Assembly: GCF_001499855.1 (NCBI RefSeq)
Contig: NZ_LQIK01000031.1
Coordinates: 265,017 to 329,016 of the forward strand
Reading direction: 5' to 3'
Length of the DNA stretch: 64,000 nt
Origin: Mycobacterium sp. GA-0227b
GTDB taxonomy: Bacteria; Actinomycetota; Actinomycetes; Mycobacteriales; Mycobacteriaceae
In this document: in pieces, positions 22,591 through 31,494 of the stretch
Layout: every line of letters starts with the position of its first letter
Numbering within the stretch: position 1 is the stretch's first letter
Notes under the pieces: generated by a model
The model's input: the letters and a program-made list of their open reading frames with translations, nothing else
The model's database searches: none
What the model was told of the DNA's origin: nothing
Translations under genes and position numbers: made by a program

Positions 22591-24327
22591 ATGGAGCCTG
22601 ACTACGACGTCCTGGTGATCGGTTCGGGGTTCGGCGGCAGCGTCACCGCGCTGCGGCTGACCGAAAAGGGATACCGCGTCGCCGTGCTGGAAGCCGGTCG
22701 GCGCTTCGCCGACGAGGATTTCGCCAAGACGTCGTGGAATCTGCGCAAGTTCCTGTGGGCGCCGCGGCTCGGCATGTACGGCATCCAGCGGATCCACCTG
22801 CTGCGCAACGTGATGATTCTGGCCGGCGCGGGCGTCGGCGGCGGGTCGCTGAACTACGCCAACACCCTGTACGTGCCGCCGTACCCGTTCTTCAACGACC
22901 CGCAGTGGAAGGACATCACCGACTGGCGCGCGGAGTTGATGCCGCACTACGACCAGGCGCAGCGCATGCTCGGTGTCGTCACGAACCCGACGTTCACCGA
23001 CGCCGACCGAGTCGTCAAGCAGGTCGCCGACGAGATGGGTGTCGGGGACACCTTCGTGCCGACGCCGGTGGGCGTCTTCTTCGGCCCGGACGGCACCAAG
23101 GCGCCCGGCATGACGGTGCCCGACCCGTACTTCGGCGGTGCCGGGCCTGCGCGGACCGGCTGCATCGAAGTCGGCGAATGCATGACCGGGTGCCGCCACA
23201 ACGCCAAGAACACCTTGGTCAAGAACTACTTGTATCTGGCCGAAAAGTCTGGGGCACAAGTCTTTCCGATGACGACGGTCACCGGCTTCGAGCAGCGTCC
23301 CGACGGGCTCTGGAACGTGCACACCGTCCGCACCGGCAGTTGGGTGCGCAGAAGGAAGCGGACGTTCACCGCGCAGCACGTGGTGCTCGCCGCGGGGACG
23401 TACAACACCCAGAAGCTGTTGTTCAAGATGCGCGACAAGGGCAAGCTGCCCAAGCTGTCGGACAAGTTGGGGGTCCTGACGCGGACGAACTCCGAGTCGA
23501 TCGTGGGAGCCGGACGCTTCGAGGTGACGCCCGATCTCGACCTCACCCACGGCGTCGCGATCACCTCGTCGATCCACCCCACCTCCGACACCCACATCGA
23601 ACCGGTGCGCTACGGCAAGGGCTCGAATGCGATGGGACTGTTGCAGACCCTCATGACCGATGGGGCGGGCCCGGAAGGAACCGATGTACCGCGCTGGAAA
23701 CAGTTCCTCCACAACGCCCGAACAAACCCCCGCGGCACGCTGCGCATGCTCAACGTCGGGCAGTGGAGTGAGCGGACACTGATCGCCCTGGTGATGCAGC
23801 ATCTCGACAACTCGATCACCACCTACACCAAACGGAACAGGTTCGGCGTCCGGCGGTATCTGAGCAAGCAGGGCCACGGAGCGCCCAATCCGACCTGGAT
23901 CCCCGTCGGCAACCAGGTGACACGCCGGATCGCCGAGAAGATCGACGGGGTCGCGGGCGGCACGTGGGGCGAACTGTTCAACATCCCGCTCACTGCGCAT
24001 TTCCTCGGCGGTGCGGCGATCGGTGACGACCCGCAGCACGGTGTCATCGACCCGTACCACCGGGTGTACGGCTATCCGACGTTGTCGGTGCACGACGGGG
24101 CGGCGATCTCCGCGAATCTCGGTGTCAATCCGTCACTTTCGATCACCGCACAAGCCGAACGCGCGACGTCGCTGTGGCCCAACAAGGGGCAGCAGGACCT
24201 GCGGCCGGAGCAGGGCGGGCCGTACCGCCGGTTGGCGCCCGTGCCGCCGGAACACCCGGCGGTCCCCGCCGAGGCGCCGGCGGCGTTGCGGCGACTGCCG
24301 ATCGAGCCGGTCACCTCGGCTGGTTGA
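22591..24327 (+). CDS. choD: ChoD-type GMC oxidoreductase (cholesterol oxidase family)
   Basis: The 578-residue flavoprotein has an N-terminal FAD-binding motif V-I-G-S-G-F-G-G-S-V-T-A at residues 8-19 and a second FAD region G-A-G-V-G-G-G-S-L near 87-95. A C-terminal G-V-N-P-S-L-S-I-T segment carries the GMC Asn. A C-I-E-V-G-E-C-M-T-G-C cluster near 190-200 is shared with mycobacterial ChoD. The family converts 3-beta-hydroxysterols to 3-keto-4-enes, but ChoD of M. tuberculosis is not clearly required for cholesterol growth, so the true substrate is uncertain. It follows guaB3 and the zinc-ribbon gene, as Rv3409c follows Rv3410c. Confidence 0.88.
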   Translation: MEPDYDVLVIGSGFGGSVTALRLTEKGYRVAVLEAGRRFADEDFAKTSWNLRKFLWAPRLGMYGIQRIHLLRNVMILAGAGVGGGSLNYANTLYVPPYPFFNDPQWKDITDWRAELMPHYDQAQRMLGVVTNPTFTDADRVVKQVADEMGVGDTFVPTPVGVFFGPDGTKAPGMTVPDPYFGGAGPARTGCIEVGECMTGCRHNAKNTLVKNYLYLAEKSGAQVFPMTTVTGFEQRPDGLWNVHTVRTGSWVRRRKRTFTAQHVVLAAGTYNTQKLLFKMRDKGKLPKLSDKLGVLTRTNSESIVGAGRFEVTPDLDLTHGVAITSSIHPTSDTHIEPVRYGKGSNAMGLLQTLMTDGAGPEGTDVPRWKQFLHNARTNPRGTLRMLNVGQWSERTLIALVMQHLDNSITTYTKRNRFGVRRYLSKQGHGAPNPTWIPVGNQVTRRIAEKIDGVAGGTWGELFNIPLTAHFLGGAAIGDDPQHGVIDPYHRVYGYPTLSVHDGAAISANLGVNPSLSITAQAERATSLWPNKGQQDLRPEQGGPYRRLAPVPPEHPAVPAEAPAALRRLPIEPVTSAG

Positions 24328-24394
24328 AAACTCGGCGATAGGGGTACCTGACATCGTCTGAGGGGGTGGCGTCTCGCGAGGGAGGAGGATCGCG

Positions 24395-25054
24395 ATGCGG
24401 ACCGCGTATCACGAGCAGTTGGCAGGGCTGTGCGCCCAGCTCGGGCAGATGTGCGGGCTGGCGGTCAGCGCGATGGAACGCGCAACCCAGGCCCTGCTCG
24501 AAGCCGATCTATCGCTGGCCGAGCAGGTCATCGCCGACCACGAGCACATCGTCGCGCTGAATCGGCGGACGGAGGAAGCCGCACTGCGGATCCTCGCACT
24601 GCAGCAGCCCGTCGCGAGCGAGCTACGCACGGTGGTCGGCTCCATCCACATCGCCGCCGATATCGACCGGATGGGTGCGTTGGCCGTTCACGTCGCGGGA
24701 ATCTCCCGGTTGCGGCATCCGGACTGCGCGTTGCCGGCCGACGTGCGCACCAGCTTCGCCGAGATGGGGGCTCGCGCGGTCGAACTCGCGAAGTCGGCAC
24801 AGGAGGTACTGCTGTCGCGCGATCCCGAGAAGGCGGCGCGGCTGCGTGACGAGGACGACGCCGTCGACGCCGAGCACCGGCACCTGTTCACGCTGCTGAT
24901 GGACCACAAGTGGCAGGACGGGGTCTGTTCCGCCGTCGACGTCGCGTTGCTCGGCCGCTACTACGAACGCTTCGCCGACCACGCCGTCGAGATCGGCAGG
25001 CGCGTGGTGTTCGAGGCGACCGGTGGTCTGCCGGTGCACAAGCAGATGGCGTAA
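24395..25054 (+). CDS. phoU: PhoU-family phosphate signalling regulator
   Basis: The 219-residue all-helical protein has the two three-helix PhoU repeats with their metal-binding E/D-x-x-x-D signatures. The first is near residues 65-90 (S-E-L-R-T-V-V-G-S-I-H-I-A-A-D-I-D-R-M-G), the second near 180-205 (L-L-G-R-Y-Y-E-R-F-A-D-H-A-V-E-I-G-R-R). PhoU links the Pst transporter to the PhoR/SenX3 kinase and restrains phosphate-starvation responses. No pst genes are nearby, as is usual for mycobacterial PhoY proteins. GGAGGA precedes the ATG. It is convergent with the GH65 gene. Confidence 0.9.
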   Translation: MRTAYHEQLAGLCAQLGQMCGLAVSAMERATQALLEADLSLAEQVIADHEHIVALNRRTEEAALRILALQQPVASELRTVVGSIHIAADIDRMGALAVHVAGISRLRHPDCALPADVRTSFAEMGARAVELAKSAQEVLLSRDPEKAARLRDEDDAVDAEHRHLFTLLMDHKWQDGVCSAVDVALLGRYYERFADHAVEIGRRVVFEATGGLPVHKQMA

Positions 25055-25056
25055 CG

Positions 25057-27414
25057 CTAGACCCGCCGCCGGCGCAGTGGCTCGCGCCCCGGCGGCTGCT
25101 GTGGCGTCGGCAGCAGCGGCTCGCACCGGTGGACCGGCACGGTGCTCGGCGCTCGGGAGTCCAGCTCCAGATCCTCGCCGCCGTGGCGGATCCACAGCGA
25201 AGCGTCCGGGCCGTCACGAAGCGTGTAGGTGACGTCGTCGTGGTTCACGTCGACGGTCAGCCGGAAGTTCCTCCACCGCAACCGGAATCGCAGACACGAG
25301 ATCCCATCGGGCAGCCGCGGGTCCAGCGAAAGCACCCCTTCGTCGTCACGCAAGCCGCCGAAACCCGCCACCAGCGCTGTCCACGCCCCGGCGAGCGACG
25401 CCATGTGCAGACCGTCGCGGGTGTTGCGGTGCAGATCCCGCAGATCGATCATCGCGGCTTCGTAGGTGTAGTCGTGAGCGAGTTCGAGATGACCGACGTC
25501 GGCGCACATCACCGCCTGCGTACAGGCCGACAGCGACGAATCCCGGGTCGTGCGTCGTTCGTAGTAGTCGACGTTGCGGGCCTTCTGTTCGGCGGTGAAA
25601 GCGTGGCCCTGCCAGTGCATCGCCAGCACCAGGTCGGCCTGCTTGAGCACCTGAGCCGGATAGAGCCGGACATACGGCTCGTTCATCAGCAGCGGGTAGA
25701 TCGTGTTGCTCGTGAAATCCCACTCCCGCAGCGTGGTGAAACCCTCGCACTGGGGATGCACACCCAGCTCCTCGTCGAACGGAATGTGCGCGGAATCGGC
25801 GGCGTGGCGCCAAGCGGCCATCTCCTGGGTGGTGACGCCCGCGGCGTGGGCCGCGTCCACGTTGCGCGCGCAGGCGTCGGCGGCCGCCCGGAGGTTGGCC
25901 GCCGCCATCAAGTTCGTGAACACGTTGTCGCGCACCACGGCCGTGTACTCGTCGGGGCCGGTCACACCATCGACATGCCAGACCCCGTGTCGGTCGTGAT
26001 GTCCGAGCGACTGCCACAGCCGGGCGGTCTCGATGAGCACGTTGAGCCCGCATTCCGCTTCCAGCGAATGGTCGCCGGTCACGATGCGGTACCGCTCGAA
26101 CGCCATCGCGATGTCGGCGTTGACGTGAAAGCCGGCGGTGCCTGCCGGCCAGTACGCCGAGCACTCCTCGCCGCGGATCGTGCGCCACGGGTATGCGGCA
26201 CCTTCGAGATCGAGTTGAGCCGCCCGTTTCTGGGCGAGCGGCAGGATCGACGCGCGCCAGCGCAGCGCGTCGGCCGCCGCCGTCGGATGGGTGTAGGTCA
26301 GCACCGGAAGGACGTAACCCTCGGTGTCCCAGAAGGCGTGGCCGTCATAACCCGTTCCGGTCAGGCCTTTGCCGGGAATCGCGCGGCGCTCGGCGCGCGC
26401 GCTGGCCTGCAGCACGTGGAAGAGCCCGAAGCGAACCGCCTGCTGACAGTCGGGGTCGCCCTCCACCTCGACGTCGGCGCCGTCCCAGAAATCGTCGAGA
26501 TACGCCCGCTGCGCATCGAGTAGGCCCTGCCAGCCGGTGTACCGGGCGCTGCTCAGCGCGGCGGCAGCCTGGTCCCGCAGGGCCGGCCGAGACCGCAGGC
26601 TGGACCACCCGTACGCGAGGTACTTGACGATGCGCAGCTGCTGGCCGGGCCGCAACCCGCAGATCACCGTGGTGTTGGCCCAATCCAGGCCTGCGCCGGT
26701 GTCGACCTCGAAGCGGCCCGGCACCTCGATGTCGTGGTCCATCGCCGCGGCCATCATCAGGTTGCTGCCCCGGGTGCGGTGCAGCAGGATCGCGCCCCGG
26801 TCCGAGTGTTCGTGCTGTACCGGGTCCAATGGCTTCTCGAGAACGGCCGACACCCGCGGATCCTTCGACGACGCGGGCAACTCCTCGTTGGCGACGAGTT
26901 CGGATTGCAAAGTCACACGTGCGAACTCGTCGACCGCCTCCACGACATACTCGATTGCCGCGACACTGCGCTGGGTGAGCGAAACAACCCGCGTGGAAAC
27001 GACTTTGACCTTCTTGCCTGCCGGTGACTCCCAGAGCGCGGTGCGGGTCAGGGTGCCTGCCCGCAGATCCAGTACACGTTCGTGCTCGTGTAGAGCGCCG
27101 TAGCGCACGTCGAACGGTTCGTCGTCGACCAGCAGTCGCACCAGCTTGCCGTTGGTGACGTTGACGACGGTCTGCCCGTCCTCGGGATAGCCGAATCCGG
27201 CCTCGGCGTACGGCAGGGGACGGCACTCGTAGAAGGAGTTCAGGTACGTACCGGGAAGGGCGTGTGGTTCTCCTTCGTCGAGATTTCCGCGTAACCCGAT
27301 GTGACCGTTCGACAACGCGAACAGCGACTCCGATTGCGCGAGCATGTCGAGGTCGAGCGACGTCTCCCGGACCTGCCACGGCTCGACGGGGAATATGTCG
27401 TCGTTGAACGTCAT
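25057..27414 (-). CDS. Glycoside hydrolase family 65 disaccharide phosphorylase (Rv3401-like)
   Basis: The 785-residue protein has the GH65 layout: an N-terminal beta-sandwich (E-S-L-F-A-L-S-N-G-H-I-G-L-R-G-N-L-D-E), an (alpha/alpha)6 barrel with F-W-D-T-E-G-Y and C-S-A-Y-W-P, and the catalytic acid in G-V-T-G-P-D-E-Y-T. GH65 phosphorylases split trehalose, maltose or kojibiose with phosphate, giving beta-glucose-1-phosphate. The adjacent beta-phosphoglucomutase supports this, since it converts that product to glucose-6-phosphate. ATG 27414 overlaps the mutase stop; a longer open frame upstream runs through the mutase gene and is rejected. The sugar specificity is undetermined. Confidence 0.88.
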   Translation of the reverse strand: MTFNDDIFPVEPWQVRETSLDLDMLAQSESLFALSNGHIGLRGNLDEGEPHALPGTYLNSFYECRPLPYAEAGFGYPEDGQTVVNVTNGKLVRLLVDDEPFDVRYGALHEHERVLDLRAGTLTRTALWESPAGKKVKVVSTRVVSLTQRSVAAIEYVVEAVDEFARVTLQSELVANEELPASSKDPRVSAVLEKPLDPVQHEHSDRGAILLHRTRGSNLMMAAAMDHDIEVPGRFEVDTGAGLDWANTTVICGLRPGQQLRIVKYLAYGWSSLRSRPALRDQAAAALSSARYTGWQGLLDAQRAYLDDFWDGADVEVEGDPDCQQAVRFGLFHVLQASARAERRAIPGKGLTGTGYDGHAFWDTEGYVLPVLTYTHPTAAADALRWRASILPLAQKRAAQLDLEGAAYPWRTIRGEECSAYWPAGTAGFHVNADIAMAFERYRIVTGDHSLEAECGLNVLIETARLWQSLGHHDRHGVWHVDGVTGPDEYTAVVRDNVFTNLMAAANLRAAADACARNVDAAHAAGVTTQEMAAWRHAADSAHIPFDEELGVHPQCEGFTTLREWDFTSNTIYPLLMNEPYVRLYPAQVLKQADLVLAMHWQGHAFTAEQKARNVDYYERRTTRDSSLSACTQAVMCADVGHLELAHDYTYEAAMIDLRDLHRNTRDGLHMASLAGAWTALVAGFGGLRDDEGVLSLDPRLPDGISCLRFRLRWRNFRLTVDVNHDDVTYTLRDGPDASLWIRHGGEDLELDSRAPSTVPVHRCEPLLPTPQQPPGREPLRRRRV

Positions 27415-28178
27415 GTGAGCAACTCCGCCAGGTCGGACACCACGACGTCGGCTCCGTTGCGTCGCAACGCTTCTGCCTGCCCCACCCGGTCGACGCCGAC
27501 CACCAGACCGAAGTGTCCGGCCCGTCCTGCCGCCACGCCGGACAGCGCGTCTTCGAACACGGCGCCTTGTCCGGGTTCGACGCCGAGAAGTTCCGCTGCG
27601 CGCAGGAACGAATCGGGTGCGGGCTTTCCGGCGATGTTCTCCTCCCGCAGCACGACACCGTCGACCCGGTGTCGCACGTATTGCGCCAGCCCCGTCAACT
27701 CGAGTACCTCGCGGGTGTTGGCGCTCGAGGAGACCACCGCGACCCCCAGTCCGGCGTTCGCGACCGCCTCCAGATAGCGGCGCGATCCCTCGAACACCTC
27801 GACACCGTCGGTCTGCAGAACGCCCTGGAACATCTCGTTCTTCCGGTTGCCCAGCCCGGACACGGTTTCGCGCTCGGGCCCGTCGTCCGGGGCACCGTCG
27901 GGCAACTCGATGCCCCGGCTGAGCAGGAATGACCGCACGCCGTCCTCCCGCTTCTTGCCGTCGACGTAGCTCAGGTAGTCGCTCTGTACGTCGAACGGTG
28001 TGAACAACTCGCCGGTGCGTTCCGCCCGCCGTCGAAGGAAGTCGTCGAACATCGCCTTCCACGCCTTCTTGTGCACGCTCGCGGTGTCCGTGAGCACGCC
28101 GTCGAGGTCGAACAGCACCGCTCGGATCCCGGCGGGCAGACCAAGTTTTTCCGTCAGCTCTTCGGTTCCAGGCACCAT
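27411..28178 (-). CDS. Beta-phosphoglucomutase family HAD hydrolase (Rv3400-like)
   Basis: The 255-residue protein (from ATG 28178) is a HAD-superfamily mutase. The phosphorylated Asp motif is F-D-L-D-G-V-L-T-D-T (about residues 22-31). Ser motif II is V-V-S-S-S-A-N-T, the Lys motif is G-K-P-A-P-D, and the acidic motif IV is F-E-D-A-L-S-G. It interconverts beta-glucose-1-phosphate and glucose-6-phosphate. It is first in the operon and overlaps the GH65 gene by ATGA, so phosphorolysis and product isomerisation are coupled. The frame is open from 28208; the internal ATG is chosen because the family begins near V-P-G-T-E-E-L. Confidence 0.9.
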   Translation of the reverse strand: MVPGTEELTEKLGLPAGIRAVLFDLDGVLTDTASVHKKAWKAMFDDFLRRRAERTGELFTPFDVQSDYLSYVDGKKREDGVRSFLLSRGIELPDGAPDDGPERETVSGLGNRKNEMFQGVLQTDGVEVFEGSRRYLEAVANAGLGVAVVSSSANTREVLELTGLAQYVRHRVDGVVLREENIAGKPAPDSFLRAAELLGVEPGQGAVFEDALSGVAAGRAGHFGLVVGVDRVGQAEALRRNGADVVVSDLAELLT

Positions 28179-28517
28179 TAACCCATTCCCGTTATCGCGC
28201 GCGGGCATGCTTGTGCATCGAGGAACTTACTGCAGCGAAGGCGCGCAGGGGTGCCGATCACGCGGTCGACCCTGCGATGTGGGCGCCGGCGGCGCGGGCC
28301 CGAGCCTGCTGAGCGGAACGTGACTCGCGGTCCGGCGGCGTTAGGTGTTGGCGCGCATATCGTTTCGGCTTGCGGCGGCGAAGCGGCGGTGGCGACGCGC
28401 ACTCGACTGCGCGGTTACGGCGTTGAACTGAAATTGACGCACACAGCAAACCGGTGCCTTATATTGAGCGAGCTTGCCGGTTCCCACCCGCAGGCGCTAC
28501 CCGAGAAAGGGACACCG
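28179..28517. other. Divergent intergenic region before the CD225-like gene
   Basis: In this 339-base region no frame looks coding. GCGCACTCGACTGCGC-type local symmetry occurs near 28399-28414. TTGACG near 28434 with TATATT near 28460 might form a plus-strand promoter, although the 20-base spacing is long. GAGAAAGG just before 28518 is the ribosome binding site of the next gene. Confidence 0.35.
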
Positions 28518-28844
28518 ATGACTTATCCGCCGCAGTCTCCGCCTCCGCCTCCGCCTCCGCAGGGGTACGGCCCGCCGCCCGGCGGTGTTCCCGCGCAGCA
28601 GCCCGACAGCAACCTCGTGTGGGGAATCCTCGTCACGGTGTTGTGCTGCTTGCCGTTTGGCATCGTGTCGATCGTGTACGCCAGCAAGGTGTCCGGGCTG
28701 TGGGCACAGGGTCAGTACGCGGAGGCGCAGAAGGCGTCGGACGACGCAAAGAAGTGGGCGATATGGGGTGCGATCGCCGGCGTGATCGTCATCGTCATCT
28801 ACGGGATCATCGCCGTCGCGGGCGGTATGTCGTACGGCATGTGA
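28518..28844 (+). CDS. CD225/dispanin-like small membrane protein
   Basis: The 108-residue protein has a proline/glutamine-rich N-terminus (residues 1-30) followed by two membrane helices (about 34-55 and 79-105). The first helix and loop read L-V-W-G-I-L-V-T-V-L-C-C-L-P-F-G-I-V and then Y-A-S-K-V-S-G-L-W-A-Q-G, with A-S-D-D-A-K-K-W before the second helix. That is the CD225 (interferon-induced transmembrane-like) pattern common in actinobacteria, where the role is unknown. ATG 28518 with GAGAAAGG upstream is chosen over an open upstream extension. Confidence 0.82.
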   Translation: MTYPPQSPPPPPPPQGYGPPPGGVPAQQPDSNLVWGILVTVLCCLPFGIVSIVYASKVSGLWAQGQYAEAQKASDDAKKWAIWGAIAGVIVIVIYGIIAVAGGMSYGM

Positions 28845-28909
28845 CTGACATACGGCCGTTCGCCGCGCTGGGGGCGTCTGACGTCGACGCCGCCAACTAG
28901 ACTGGCCCG

Positions 28910-30502
28910 GTGACATCAGGATCTCTCCGACCCGTACTGGTTGTCGATTTCGGAGCGCAGTACGCGCAGTTGATCGCTCGCCGGGTCCGCGAGGCGCGGG
29001 TGTATTCCGAGGTGATCCCGCACACCGCCAGCGTGGGGGAGATCAAGGCCCGCGATCCTCAGGCCATCGTGCTCTCCGGCGGCCCGGCCAGCGTCTACGA
29101 GGACGGCGCCCCGCGGCTGAACCCGGAGCTGTTCGACTTGGACGTACCGGTGTTCGGCATCTGCTACGGCTTTCAGGCGATGGCACAGGTGCTCGGCGGA
29201 ACCGTCGCGCGCACCGGGACACGCGAGTACGGCCGCACCGAGTTGAAAGTCACTGGTGGAGCACTGCATTCGGATCTGCCGGCAACTCAGCCGGTATGGA
29301 TGAGCCATGGCGACGCGGTCACCGAGGCTCCCGAGGGCTTCGAGGTGGTGGCCGCCAGCACCGGTGCGCCGGTCGCGGCGTTCGAGAATCGGGCTCGGCG
29401 ACTGGCCGGTGTGCAGTACCACCCCGAGGTGATGCACACGCCGCACGGTCAGCAGGTGTTGAGCCGCTTCCTGCACGAATTCGCCGGGATCGACTCGACC
29501 TGGACGCCGGCCAACATCGCCGAGGCGCTCGTCGAGCAGGTGCGCGAGGAGATCGGCGACGGGCGGGCCATCTGCGGGTTGTCCGGTGGGGTGGACTCTG
29601 CGGTGGCCGCCGCGCTCGTGCAACGGGCCATCGGCGACCGGTTGACATGCGTGTTCGTCGACCACGGGCTGCTGCGGGCGGGGGAGCGGGCGCAGGTGCA
29701 GCGTGACTTCGTCGCCGCCACCCACGCCAACCTGGTCACCGTCGACGTCGGCGACCGGTTTCTCGAGGCGCTGACGGGGGTGACCAACCCGGAAGGCAAA
29801 CGCAAGGTCATCGGCAGGGAGTTCATCCGGGCGTTCGAAGGGGCGGTGCGCGGCCTCGTGGAGGGTGGTGGCTCCGCCGACGAGCGCTTGCGCGAGGAGC
29901 CAACTGGTGATGTCGAATACCTGGTGCAGGGCACGCTGTATCCCGATGTGGTGGAGTCCGGCGGAGGTTCTGGCACCGCAAACATCAAGAGCCACCACAA
30001 CGTCGGGGGCCTGCCCGACGACCTGAAGTTCAAGTTGGTCGAGCCGCTGCGGTTACTGTTCAAGGACGAGGTGCGAGCGGTCGGCCGTGAACTGGGTCTG
30101 CCCGAGGAAATCGTTGCGCGCCAACCGTTTCCAGGCCCCGGCTTGGGCATCCGGATTGTCGGCGAGGTCACCGCATCGCGGCTGGAGACGCTGCGTCGCG
30201 CCGATGCGATCGCCCGCGAGGAACTCACCGCCGCCGGGCTCGACAACCAGATCTGGCAGTGCCCCGTCGTGCTGCTGGCCGACATCCGGTCGGTGGGCGT
30301 GCAGGGCGACGGCCGGACCTACGGGCATCCGATCGTGCTGCGTCCGGTGTCCAGCGAGGACGCCATGACCGCCGACTGGACTCGGGTGCCTTACGAAGTG
30401 CTCGAACGCATCTCGACCCGCATCACCAACGAGGTGGCGGAGGTCAACCGAGTGGTGTTGGACGTGACGAGCAAACCGCCCGGCACCATCGAGTGGGAGT
30501 AG
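28910..30502 (+). CDS. guaA: GMP synthase (glutamine-hydrolysing)
   Basis: The 530-residue enzyme makes GMP from XMP, ATP and glutamine, completing the pathway begun by GuaB2. The N-terminal class I amidotransferase has the catalytic Cys in G-I-C-Y-G-F-Q-A-M-A and the His/Glu pair in Q-Y-H-P-E-V. The ATP pyrophosphatase domain has the P-loop L-S-G-G-V-D-S-A-V-A. The C-terminal dimerisation domain contains R-Q-P-F-P-G-P-G-L-G-I-R and ends in K-P-P-G-T-I-E-W-E. The start is GTG 28910. It stands alone here, separated from guaB2-guaB3 by inserted genes. Confidence 0.97.
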   Translation: MTSGSLRPVLVVDFGAQYAQLIARRVREARVYSEVIPHTASVGEIKARDPQAIVLSGGPASVYEDGAPRLNPELFDLDVPVFGICYGFQAMAQVLGGTVARTGTREYGRTELKVTGGALHSDLPATQPVWMSHGDAVTEAPEGFEVVAASTGAPVAAFENRARRLAGVQYHPEVMHTPHGQQVLSRFLHEFAGIDSTWTPANIAEALVEQVREEIGDGRAICGLSGGVDSAVAAALVQRAIGDRLTCVFVDHGLLRAGERAQVQRDFVAATHANLVTVDVGDRFLEALTGVTNPEGKRKVIGREFIRAFEGAVRGLVEGGGSADERLREEPTGDVEYLVQGTLYPDVVESGGGSGTANIKSHHNVGGLPDDLKFKLVEPLRLLFKDEVRAVGRELGLPEEIVARQPFPGPGLGIRIVGEVTASRLETLRRADAIAREELTAAGLDNQIWQCPVVLLADIRSVGVQGDGRTYGHPIVLRPVSSEDAMTADWTRVPYEVLERISTRITNEVAEVNRVVLDVTSKPPGTIEWE

Positions 30503-30540
30503 CTTTCCCCGCGAGCTGGGCCCATACCGCAGGTAGGGGA

Positions 30541-30593
30541 TCGCGAAGTGCCCCTTTTCCGCCGCTTTTCGGGGCAGTTCAGGTCTGCTCGCC
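30541..30593 (+). repeat. Left copy of a 53-bp imperfect direct repeat flanking an inserted block
   Basis: This stretch aligns without gaps to 34927-34979 in the same orientation, with about 38 of 53 bases identical. The best part, TTTCGGGGCAGTT-N3-GTCTG-N-TCGCC, matches at 23 of 27. It lies just after guaA and overlaps the last codons of the MerR gene. Confidence 0.6.
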
Positions 30594-31493
30594 CTTGCTT
30601 CCGGCGTCTTTCTCGATGACGTCCCCGAGGACCTCACCGACCAGCGACTCGATCGTCGACTCGATCGAGAACGCCAAGGTCGCCGACACCGCGGACACCG
30701 CCTGGGTGCGGAACCGCACGAGCATGGTGATCAGTTCGGCGATCTCGGTGTCCGGCGGTAGCGCGGCGCCCGGGTTGATGCGGTCCAGCACCTCCTCGAT
30801 GCCCGCCTGAACCAGGATGCCGCTGATCTGGTCGATCAGCGGGGCGATCCGCTCGTGCAGATCGATGAGCTTGTCGGTGCCGACGCCGTACTGGCGGATG
30901 TCGTTGAACGCCTCGATGAGCTTGGGCCGCACGATGACGGCCTCTCCGTCCTCCAGCTTGATCACGCCGAGCCCGACCATCCGGTCGAAACCGGAGTCGT
31001 CGTCGACCAGCCGCCTCGCGTCGGCGACGCTCATCCGCTCGGGCTTCTCCGTCGCCCAGCTGCCCGCGATCGCCGATTCGAGCCCGAGGATCTCGCCGAC
31101 GCCCTTGCCCTGCTCCCACGCCGACAACATCTCGCGCACGTGCGAGATGTTGTAGCCGCGGTCCAGCAGCGACGTGATCAGCCGCAACCGCGTCAGATGG
31201 GTGTCGTTGAACAGCGCGATCCGGCCGACCCGCAGCGGCGGGTGCAGTAGACCACGGTCGCGGTACACCCGGATGTTGCGGGTGGTGGTGCCGGCCAACC
31301 GGGCGAGTTCCTCGATGCGGTACTCGCCGGACGCCTCGACACCGTGGGGTTGCACGGCCGCGTCGAACAGTTGCGAGACCGCCGTCGCGACCACATCGCG
31401 TGAACCGCGGCGCACCCGTTTGTCCGCTCGCCGAAGCCCGTTGAGGATCGCCGAGATCGGTCCCGCCGGCGGTCGCGGCTGCCGTCCTGTCAC
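30579..31493 (-). CDS. MerR-family transcriptional regulator
   Basis: The 304-residue protein has a MerR winged helix at about residues 58-125: Y-R-I-E-E-L-A-R-L-A-G-T-T-T-R-N-I-R-V-Y-R-D-R-G-L-L, then F-N-D-T-H-L-T-R-L-R-L-I and R-G-Y-N-I-S-H-V-R-E-M-L. A long helical C-terminal half lacks the Cys residues of metal-sensing MerR proteins, so an organic ligand or stress signal is more likely. It is the last gene of the block between guaA and imuA', and starts one base from the end of the monooxygenase gene, suggesting it belongs to the same transcript. Confidence 0.85.
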   Translation of the reverse strand: MTGRQPRPPAGPISAILNGLRRADKRVRRGSRDVVATAVSQLFDAAVQPHGVEASGEYRIEELARLAGTTTRNIRVYRDRGLLHPPLRVGRIALFNDTHLTRLRLITSLLDRGYNISHVREMLSAWEQGKGVGEILGLESAIAGSWATEKPERMSVADARRLVDDDSGFDRMVGLGVIKLEDGEAVIVRPKLIEAFNDIRQYGVGTDKLIDLHERIAPLIDQISGILVQAGIEEVLDRINPGAALPPDTEIAELITMLVRFRTQAVSAVSATLAFSIESTIESLVGEVLGDVIEKDAGSKGEQT

Positions 31494-31494
31494 G

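Noticed and set aside
21697..24093. 798-codon open frame antisense to guaB3 and choD
   Set aside because: Shadow of two well-recognised genes; low-complexity Arg/Ala/Val composition.
27415..28062. Extension of the GH65 frame to a 1001-residue product
   Set aside because: The extra 216 residues are an alternative frame of the beta-phosphoglucomutase gene; ATG 27414 overlaps the mutase stop.
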